From Adiantum capillus-veneris (taxonomy: Eukaryota > Streptophyta > Polypodiopsida > Polypodiales > Pteridaceae), in the NCBI GenBank assembly GCA_014529385.2, contig CM043968.1:29607013-29671012 (forward strand): a stretch of 64,000 nt of DNA, written 5' to 3'. Positions 56,379-64,000 of the stretch are shown here, piece after piece. The notes beneath the pieces were generated by a model. It worked only from the letters and a program-made list of their open reading frames with translations. It did no database searches and was not told the DNA's origin. Each line of letters starts with the position of its first letter. Within the stretch, counting starts at the first letter, position 1. The translations under genes and the position numbers were made by a program.

Positions 56379-57350
56379 CTTCCTCCTCTTTCGATGAAAG
56401 CAGTAGTTATTCTCCTAGAGAATACAAGAGGAGAGGACATTGCAAAACTTACCATGCATGGCGAAGGTCCCAAAAGCTCAAGAAATTCAAAGAGGGAGGA
56501 AAGAGTATCTCTTTTCTCACCTATGATGGCACCGTTGGTGCCACCAACAAAGTATTGTCCTTCATCCAGCAATTTGACGTGGCCTTTGGAGACGAGGGCT
56601 TCACGGAGTCCTCCAAGCTACACCATGCAGCTATGCACTTCCAGAAATGGGCTCGTCAATGGTGGGCTAGCCTTTATGGCAACGGTGAAGTCCCAAAGAC
56701 ATGGAAAACTCTACGAGTTTACATTATCAAGAAATTCCTTGCAAGCAATGCAAATGACAAAGTACTTACTGAATGGCGTAGTTTGAAGCTTCTCTCACAT
56801 GAGTCTATTCAAAATTATGTGGACAAGTTTTGGTATTTACATCTCAAGGCTACTGTCTTCAAAAAGATGGACTTAGCCGAGAAAAAGCAACAGTTTTGTG
56901 CGGGATTACCTGAATAAATGACCGAGTATGTCAACTCACAATGGCCTAGCACTATCACCGAAGTCATCCACCTGACTATGGTTCCTTCAAGGATCAATTT
57001 CCAACAAGGGGCGGGAAGAAATTTCAAGCCCATGAAAAACAAGGATCAAAATGAAGCTAAAGGGAGGAGCAATGCTCAAAACGCTTCCCAAGGCAACACC
57101 AACACCAACAACAACAAGGCCATGGAGAAAGGAGATTACAAAGGTAAAAATAAGCTCTCTCCCTAAGAATTAGAGGCCTTTTGTAAAGACCATAAATGCT
57201 TTAAGTGTGGGGAGCAAGGACATGGTTATTGTTTTGGTCCCAAAAGAAATGTATGCAATGACAGTCCTAGAGCTTCCATGGTTGAAGCTCCAAAAGAGGA
57301 TACTCATTGCAAAGTCTCATCCCCCTCCTATGCTTGGGGAAAAGTAAGGG
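56379..57350 (+). pseudogene. Gypsy-B gag, 3' part
   Basis: Resumes after Gypsy-A: SYSPREYKRRGHC, GKSISFLTYDGTVGATNKVL, FTESSKLHHAAMHFQKWARQ, EWRSLKLLSHESIQNYVDKF (retrotrans_gag core). A TAA follows FCAGLPE at about 56,917. Further in the same frame come Asn-rich sequence and a degenerate knuckle CFKCGEQGHGYC near 57,200. Stops make it non-coding. Confidence 0.82.
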
Positions 57351-57353
57351 AGC

Positions 57354-57818
57354 ATGATGCCCTTTGACCCTGGCTCCACTCACAACTTCATATCAATGGA
57401 GTTGGCCACTAAGTTGGGCATGCAAGCTTTTGAGATGGGAGATATGGTAAATGTCGATGTAGCTTTCAAGGGACAACAAGCCTTCGTTACTCCCTTCATT
57501 GGGAAGTTGAGGCTTCATATCCAAAGCTATGTTGACAAAGAAGACTTTTTCATCTCTCCTCTCCAACATGAGGATGTTATCCTAGGGGTACCATGGTTCA
57601 ACCGCATGGCTGCCCCCAGCATGAAGTTCCGTGAAAGGAGAATCTATTTCACCTACAAGGAAAAGAGCATGTACATAGATGCTAATGAGTTGGGGAAAAC
57701 CATATCCCTGGTAAATAAATTTGCTTTTGATAAGTCAATGAAAAGCTCTATTTTTGCGTTTATGATTTTTTTTGTTAGCGAATATGTAAATGATTCTAAT
57801 GTTTTCATTAACAAGTAA
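57354..57818 (+). CDS. Gypsy-B retropepsin-like fragment
   Basis: FDPGSTHNFISMELATKLGM (D-P-G instead of D-S/T-G), AFVTPFIGKLRLH, HEDVILGVPWFNRM. A clear gypsy aspartic protease fold of about 110 residues, followed by AT-rich codons. The Pro in the active site suggests loss of activity. Confidence 0.8.
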   Translation: MMPFDPGSTHNFISMELATKLGMQAFEMGDMVNVDVAFKGQQAFVTPFIGKLRLHIQSYVDKEDFFISPLQHEDVILGVPWFNRMAAPSMKFRERRIYFTYKEKSMYIDANELGKTISLVNKFAFDKSMKSSIFAFMIFFVSEYVNDSNVFINK

Positions 57819-57989
57819 CTCAATAAAGGAAATCAAGAGGAGTTAGAGTTGTCTAATTTCCTAAATGGATTCCAAGATGTTTTCATTGATGACATATCTA
57901 GTGAGCTACCTCCAAAATGAGGGGATGATGACCATGCAATAGAGATTCTACTAGGAAGCTCACCACCTAATAAACCTCCTTATTGAGTT

Positions 57990-58430
57990 TCACAAGCTCG
58001 ACAAGTGGAGATCATGAGGCAAGTGCATGAATTGGTGGAAAAAGGGATGGTGAGGCCTAGATCCTCTCCATGCTGCTCACTAGTACTTTTAGTACAAAAG
58101 AAAGATGGCACATATCACATGTGTGTCAACTATAAGAGCACTAAATAGGATCACTATTAAATAAATAAATAAAAATTTCTCATGCCACGGGTAGAAGATA
58201 TTTGATAAGCTACAAGTTTTGGCTGACAAATGCTCCAATCGCATTCAAACTCACGATGGACAAAAATCTTTAGGCCACTCAAATTCTCTTGAGGAGTGCA
58301 AGTGACACCTCCAGGTAATCTTTCAAGTTGTGAGAGAGAATAAGATTTTCATTAATCAAAGAAAAGTGAATTTTTCCTACAAGAGATTCAATATTTAGGT
58401 CACGTTATCTCTCAAGATGGTACCTGTATG
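57990..58430 (+). pseudogene. Gypsy-B reverse transcriptase remnant
   Basis: Reads ELVEKGMVRPRSSPC and LVQKKDGTYHMCVNYKS (58,025-58,140), then stops, TNAPIAFKLTMDK-like sequence near 58,225 in another frame, and QEIQYLGHVISQDGT at 58,380. The region with the catalytic YVDD box is deleted, since only about 250 bases separate motifs normally much farther apart. Confidence 0.75.
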
Positions 58431-59095
58431 GATCCATCAAAGTTGGAGATAATAAAAGCATGGCCTAATCCAAGAAATCTACATGAGCTAAGAAGCTTTA
58501 TTGGTATGTGTGCATACTATAGAAGCTTCATAGAAAAATTCTCTCAAATAACACGACCATTGCATGACTTAACAAAGAAGAACGCTAAGTACTCATGGAC
58601 TGCTAAAGGACAAAATGCTTTTGACAAGCTCAAAGAGAAGCTTACCTCCCAACCTGTCCTTATGCTTCCGGATCTCTCAAAACCATTTGAGGTCCAATGT
58701 GATGCTTGTGGTGATTGCCTTGGAGCAGTTTCGCTTCAAGAAGGGCCTTCCATAGCATATGAGAGCCAAAGGCTCAATGCTGATGAATGGTTCTTGCGCA
58801 TATACGGAAAAGAGCTTTTAGCTATTCTACATGCCGTCGACAAATGGAAGCACTATCTCTTGGGGGCTCCATTCATCCTATGAATGGATCACAAAGCTTC
58901 AAGAACTTCATGACGCAAACCAAGCTCTTCGACAAACAAATGAGGTGGGAAAATTCTGTTTCGCAATTTAAATTTCATATTGCTCACATTGCTGGCAAGC
59001 ACAATCAAGTGGTCGATGCACTTTCACGATGGCCAAGGGTAAATGTGGTGTCTATAGCAGCTCACAATCATCTACCTTTTATGATAGATGAGTGA
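58428..59095 (+). pseudogene. Gypsy-B RT connection and RNase H
   Basis: SKLEIIKAWPNPRNLHELRS, FIGMCAYYRSFIEKFSQITR, KPFEVQCDACGDCLGAVSLQ, AILHAVDKWKHYLLGAPFIL; ends with a stop at 58,883, then HIAGKHNQVVDALSRW in a shifted frame at 58,985-59,030. Typical order of gypsy RNase H ending in the DALSR box. Confidence 0.85.
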
Positions 59096-59139
59096 CATGC
59101 TACTGGCCAAGAATTTAAGTAGATAATTACAGTCTTTGC

Positions 59140-60060
59140 ATTAAGGAAGTAAAAAAAGAACCATTCACCTTGGAGGATGGTTGTCTTCCAAATGGCAATA
59201 GGCTATGTGTTACTCACCCATACAATAAGAAAGTCAAGTATGAATCCCATGCTTCTCATTATGCGGGCAAAGAAGGATTCCATAATCTACTCTTCAAGGA
59301 GTAGAAATGTATTTCTGCTGTTCTACCATGAAAAGTAAACATACAAGAGTATGTTTCAAAACACATTGTGTATCAAAAATAAAAATTTGTCCGAGGGAAG
59401 CAACTTGGATTGTTTCAGTCGACAGGCTTCGCAAAAAAACACATTGTATGCCTGTCAAAAAGACTATTAAGGCACATCAAACAACAACCCTCTTTAGATA
59501 TCAAATTTTCAAGTATCATGGCTTGCCAACATCCATAGTGTTGGACAAAGATCCTAGAATGACCAATAATTTCTAGAAGGGTCTCTTTGAGAATCTAGGA
59601 AGTAGATTAAATTTCTCTTTCGGCCTATCATCCACAAACGGATGATGAAAGTGAAATAACTAATCTAACGATTCTTGAATCGTGACTAAAAGCCTATGTC
59701 ATGGAAGTAGACCAATGTTCTCAATGAGAGAAGTACCTACCTCTTATAGAGTATGCGTACAATGACATTGTACATACTTCTATGGGGAAAGAACCTTTCG
59801 AGGTTAAAAAGGGAAGATCCAAAATTACCTTACTACTTAAAGTATATGGGAAGATCTTCGATGCTGATGAATATAGCCAAGACTTACAAGAATCTTTTCC
59901 AAAGATTGAAAAGGTTATATCCATCTCACAGCAAAGGCAAAAAGGGTTGTTGCTAATAAGCACAGAAGAGCCTTAACCTTTAACAAAAATGATTGGGTCT
60001 TGCTAAAGTTTATCAAGGCTCATCTAAGGCTTACTGCGGGCAAGAATCCTACAAGCCACC
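59140..60060 (+). pseudogene. Gypsy-B integrase remnant
   Basis: Many stops. Zinc-binding part around 59,200-59,400 matches the fragment at 30.8-31.3 kb. IFKYHGLPTSIVLDKDPRMT at 59,500-59,565 is the second catalytic Asp region (usually SDRDP). Sequence near 59,590-59,660 corresponds to the STAYHPQTDGQTE box but is garbled. KNDWVLLKF and RLTAGKNP follow near 59,985-60,050. Confidence 0.75.
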
Positions 60061-60426
60061 AAGAGTATTATGCTAAACCAACAAAAAAGATACTATGGTC
60101 CTTTCTTTTAAAATTCTTAAGCCAATCAATGAGATGGATTATTAGTTAAAGTTTCCCAACCATTGACTCATTCACAATGCTAACCATGTGAGCCTACTCA
60201 AGCCTTACAAAGGAGACCCACCAAAAGAACCAACAATGGAGGACCCGCCAGAGATCAAAGATCAAGAAGAGGTGTTGTAGCCCGAATCAATTCTTCGACA
60301 CGAAGACAAGGTACTAAGAAATGGTAACGTTATCCAATGATATATTGTTAGGTTTAAGAATTATACTTTTAAAGATGCTAGAGGGATGCAAATTATCCAT
60401 TGTTAGAAAAGAGTTCTTTCTCTCAA
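60061..60426 (+). pseudogene. Gypsy-B integrase tail, chromodomain-like
   Basis: In one frame: EPTMEDPPEIKDQEEVLQPE, SILRHEDKVLRNGNVIQ, then a stop, YIVRFKNYTFKDARGMQ. The pattern matches the chromodomain-like ends of chromovirus integrases (LVKFxxxxxxDAxWM). Would have guided integration to marked chromatin. Confidence 0.65.
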
Positions 60427-60445
60427 AGAGGAAAAAGAGGAGATA
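60427..60445 (+). other. Polypurine tract of Gypsy-B
   Basis: AGAGGAAAAAGAGGAGATA directly before the LTR start TGTCCAAATG. Confidence 0.72.
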
Positions 60446-61219
60446 TGTCCAAATGAAATAATTAAATAATACGAGAGAGAGAGAGAGAGGTGTGGACCAA
60501 GCATGAGAGGGGGGTATACTCTCCCACACACGCACACACACACATTCTCTCATTGTGTGGAGTGCAAAGTGCAAGAGCTTCATCTCCTTCTCCAAGCTTG
60601 TTGAGAAGTGGAGAGCCTACACCAACACTCTTGGCTATGGAATGCAAATCCAACCAAGAGCCATGCTTCGATGATTAAGCTTGCCAACTTCTTCATATTC
60701 ATTACTATGCTATTATGCTATGCTAAGAAAGAAGAGTGATGATAAGTGAGGAACTATTTTTTTCTCCTATGGATGAATCTTCTTCCTCTTCCATACCCTC
60801 ATTCCCCACTAGCTCTCTCCACCTTCGAAGGTGTTTGAGGCCTTGGGACTGAGGCTTGGGATAGTTAATTCTTTTTTCAAAGTTTATATTATTCTTGTGA
60901 TGCATGAAGCTTTCCATCTTCTTAGCATCACCAAGGTCACAAGGAACACAAAGATTACATTGTACCAAGTCTCTATTGATGGGAGAATCTATAATACAAA
61001 CGCCTTTTGGAGGGGGACTAGCTCCAAGTAAATCAGGTCCTCAACTATTGTCATGTTCTCTAATACTCTCTCTCTTGCAAAAGTATTGTTCATGCCAAGT
61101 TAATTAAGTACTATGTTTATGTTGCTACCATCTATGTTCTCAAAGTGATCTCACAAAAATTCTCACTCTATTTCTCTTAATTCTGCTATTTTCAACATTC
61201 ATAGGCCATTTCCATTACA
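60446..61219 (+). repeat. Gypsy-B 3' LTR (about 774 bp)
   Basis: Starts TGTCC after the purine tract and ends CATAGGCCATTTCCATTACA, the same end as found before the primer site at 31,366. Contains GA (60,474-60,489) and CA runs. Confidence 0.75.
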
Positions 61220-61313
61220 ATGGGCATATATACAATGCACATAGTGAGGGAAAAAATATGCCAGCGGTCCTAACTAGGTTCATACACATCGCTACCACAT
61301 GTATATGGTACAT
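61220..61313 (+). repeat. Copia LTR fragment
   Basis: ATGGGCATATATACAATGCA and CACATGTATATGGTACA match the inner and end parts of the Copia-A LTR (ATGGGCGTATATACAATGC ... CATGTATATGGTAACA), more diverged. Gypsy-B ends exactly inside it, so Gypsy-B inserted into an older Copia LTR. Confidence 0.78.
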
Positions 61314-61640
61314 CATGACGAATGTAGCAACCGACTACAAAAATGGGTGCTCTTTTTGGTGTCATAAGTTTCAGCCATACATAGCGTTTGTGCTTGCCAT
61401 CTTTCACAATTGATACAAAATCTTCCATTCCTTTCTTAACCATACATGCTACCCCTCATTTCCCTCTTCATTGCTTTAGATTCTTTGACCACATCAATGA
61501 ATGTGCATTTTAATCCTCTATAATCCTTTAATCCTTTGTGTATCATGCTTCCAAGTTTCAACAAGAAGTACATCGGCTTTCCTTGTTAGTTCATCTATGC
61601 AAAACCCCGCATTCCATGGGTATCCATTGCAATTCGAAAA
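61314..61640 (-). pseudogene. LINE-like endonuclease fragment
   Basis: Minus-strand readings RKADVLLVETWKHD (shifted frames) and CMVKKGMEDFVSIVKDGKHK, RYVWLKLMTPKR, FVVGCYIRH. This resembles the start of an APE-type endonuclease domain of a non-LTR element (D-x-x-x-x-x-ET-W, then a GCY strand). It is cut at 61,313 by the Copia LTR. Confidence 0.5.
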
Positions 61641-61672
61641 GCAAAATTTCAATTGTAACTTGCCCTCATAGG

Positions 61673-62297
61673 TCACACATTCCTATTTGATCGAGGGACT
61701 TGTCTCCTTCTTGGGCACATTTTCTTCATGAGAGATCTCCTTATTCCTCTCCTCATATGCCTTGCGACGCATACTTTGTTGCTTAATAGTGTGATCTTCA
61801 CATACAAAGATTTTGCATCTCTCAAATAGATCCAACTATTATCAAGGATAATATTTTGTTTGGTCTCATTTGCCATGGTGTATACAATTGGCCATTCTCT
61901 CGAGTGAGGATCTCCTTGCTTACACACTCTATGTGCTCTGTAAACCATAACTCCTGACATGCCAAAGTCAAAGTGGGTTTGGAAGAAATCTCTGATAACA
62001 ATGGCAAGAGAAGTAGGTGTCTCTAACTTCTCTTCGGGAATTCCATGAATAACAATGTTCTTGGAAAGTAGCTCCCGTTCCTTCAACTCCTCTACATCCA
62101 CATTCTCAACGTTCTTTGTTTGAGCCATAGCTTGCATGAGGGAGGAATTAGGATCCACATTTCCACATACATCAACCCAAGACTTGTTTGTACATACATT
62201 TTTCATATGGCATACATCCTGGATCATGGTGTCAACTTTCTCCTTTTTCAATACATGGTCATGCTCTACTTTGCTCATGCACTCCTTCAAATCATGC

Positions 62298-62300
<3 letters not shown>
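61673..62300 (-). pseudogene. LINE-like ORF1
   Basis: Frame from MSKVEHDHVLKKEKVDTMIQ (about 62,282) to 61,673. NIVIHGIPEEKLETPTSLAI, VMVYRAHRVCKQGDPHSREW, PIVYTMANETKQ, VARHMRRGIRR follow the pattern of L1-type ORF1 proteins (RNA-binding fold: xVxxGIPE, RxHR, RPIxxxF, ILxxxxxLR). The longer open frame to 62,488 runs through a GA microsatellite (Ser-Leu repeats) and is unlikely to be native. ORF1 would bind the element's RNA. Confidence 0.55.

Positions 62301-62301
<1 letters not shown>

Positions 62302-62370
<69 letters not shown>
62302..62370 (+). repeat. (AG)n microsatellite
   Basis: About 34 AG units, interrupting or preceding the LINE-like ORF1. Confidence 0.97.
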
Positions 62371-62372
<2 letters not shown>

Positions 62373-62479
62373 TCAAGACACGCAAGTGCACACTTGCGCA
62401 AGAGGCTCACCTTGAACCTGTTGCACCCTTGGCAGTGTGCATATGACTGCAACTCAGCACGCACACACACAAATACATA

Positions 62480-63303
<824 letters not shown>

Positions 63304-63619
63304 CATCCTGCTAGAGCTTTGTTGGACTGACTATCCTAAATTAACATTTTTTCCTTTGAATTAATTTTAACCTTGATAGACTCCCTCCTTTTGTTCTCTC
63401 TGTGTATCTGGTTTTTCCAGTGACAATCGGGCTCTGTAGCTTATGCTACCTGGGGGATAGGAACTGCCCTCTAATGGTTACCCCATTAAAAAGGTCCTTT
63501 GCATGAACTATCTCTTAGTTAGATGAACTTGTGATTGAATTTTTCACATTATGGGCTTGTGATTTAACCTGCAAGAGTGGGACTGGTCGAAGCGTATACT
63601 TGCATTCTCTGATGATATG

Positions 63620-63625
63620 CACGTG
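63620..63625 (+). promoter_or_regulatory. G-box-like CACGTG
   Basis: ATATGCACGTGGGTT, a bHLH/bZIP-type site about 180 bp before a TATA box. One hexamer alone can occur by chance. Confidence 0.3.
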
Positions 63626-63798
63626 GGTTAGCTTACTATGTCTCTATCTCCTGTTTTTGGCGTGTGCTATTTGGGGAGGTTGATAGCTTGTATGATGCGC
63701 TACACCCGCGGTGAGTTAAAGCCTCTCTACCACCACTTCATATTCTCCCAAAGATAGGTCGACTGCAATTGAGACGATCCGAAGCAGATGTGCAGCCT

Positions 63799-63804
63799 TA
63801 TAAA
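63799..63804 (+). promoter_or_regulatory. Candidate TATA box
   Basis: GCCTTATAAAGGTGAG, 117 bp before ATG 63,921, followed by a CT-rich leader. Distance and context suit a plant promoter or an LTR promoter. Confidence 0.4.
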
Positions 63805-63920
63805 GGTGAGCCATTGGCTCACTTAGTTCTTCATTCTACAAAAAGTGTGTGTGTGTTCTCTCACTGTGTGTATCACGTTCACTAATACCTTCTTCAAGCT
63901 ACACCTGAGGGCTCCGAAGC

Positions 63921-64000
63921 ATGGCCCCAAGCAAGAAATCGGTGGTGGAATCTAATGAGGTTAGAATGATATTTTTTTTCCAGCAAAACGGTGTGGTCTT
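63921..64000 (+). CDS. Partial ORF at window end, unknown product
   Basis: ATG 63,921 opens 26 codons (MAPSKKSVVESNEVRMIFFF) and leaves the window without a stop. The start follows a TATA box and leader. The MAP-KK start recalls the first gene (MAPKKQ) but the rest is different. An ATATTTTTTTTCCAG stretch inside could be a splice acceptor, in which case translation may differ. No family recognised. Confidence 0.3.
   Translation, partial: MAPSKKSVVESNEVRMIFFFQQNGVV

Larger units (their letters stand above)
31345..61219 (+). mobile_element. Gypsy-B: Ty3/gypsy element with chromodomain-like tail, split by Gypsy-A
   Basis: Plus-strand LTR retrotransposon. Only the final bases of the left LTR remain (TTCATAGGCCATTTCCATTACA, ending 31,366), followed by an iMet-type primer site. 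gag begins at 31,778 and is split at 32,235/56,374 by Gypsy-A. Gag, retropepsin, RT and RNase H, integrase and a chromodomain-like end follow in the usual gypsy order to a polypurine tract and right LTR (60,446-61,219). All parts carry stops or frameshifts, so it is dead. Confidence 0.85.

Overview
The window looks like nuclear DNA of a land plant with a large, repeat-filled genome. It has GT-AG spliced genes, Ty1/copia and Ty3/gypsy elements with plant-type primer-binding sites, a non-LTR fragment and many long CT/CA microsatellites. A fern is my best guess, but no gene here fixes the species.

Left part (1-14,430): a satellite-like array on the plus strand. Its signature is ttggacaagtggtggacctt. 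Diverged units of about 50 bp are grouped into a higher-order unit of about 425-442 bp. The open frames in it are by-products of the repeat.

Gene part (14,551-28,124): spliced plus-strand exons. Exons 14,556-15,743 and 15,828-17,208 encode a protein whose parts resemble a ParB/sulfiredoxin-type fold (DGQHS) and a permuted N4/N6 DNA methyltransferase with lost catalytic residues. A 2.6-kb intron full of satellite motifs leads in frame to a SET-domain exon carrying a frameshift. An FCP1/NIF-type HAD phosphatase exon (20,990-22,188) follows, and a second, frameshifted one lies at 27,344-28,118. The SET and both HAD exons start in phase 1. Copies of the left satellite return in reverse orientation at 23,110-27,010 and 28,836-30,250. 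The gene-proximal edge of the left array is recognisable at the edges of both reverse blocks, so the gene is bracketed by a large imperfect inverted repeat.

Right part (30,780-61,313): nested retrotransposons. Gypsy-B (plus strand, chromodomain-like tail, 31,345-61,219) is split in gag by Gypsy-A (minus strand, 32,236-56,373, TSD TTCAC, about 19 kb without its own insert). Gypsy-A is split in its 3' accessory region by Copia-A (minus strand, 34,183-39,354, TSD GTTGC). Gypsy-A has unusual content: a second retropepsin-like domain after integrase, a duplicated integrase zinc-binding segment, coiled-coil accessory ORFs, and a recurring palindrome AGTCTATC-NN-GATAGACT in both non-coding spacers. 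Gypsy-B ends at a Copia LTR fragment, next to a minus-strand LINE-like ORF1/endonuclease remnant (61,320-62,300). The last 400 bases hold a G-box, a TATA box and an ORF start that runs off the window.

The retroelements are all broken by stops or frameshifts. The most unusual material is the ParB-like/methyltransferase-like/SET gene with its adjoining HAD exons, inside oppositely oriented copies of one satellite family.
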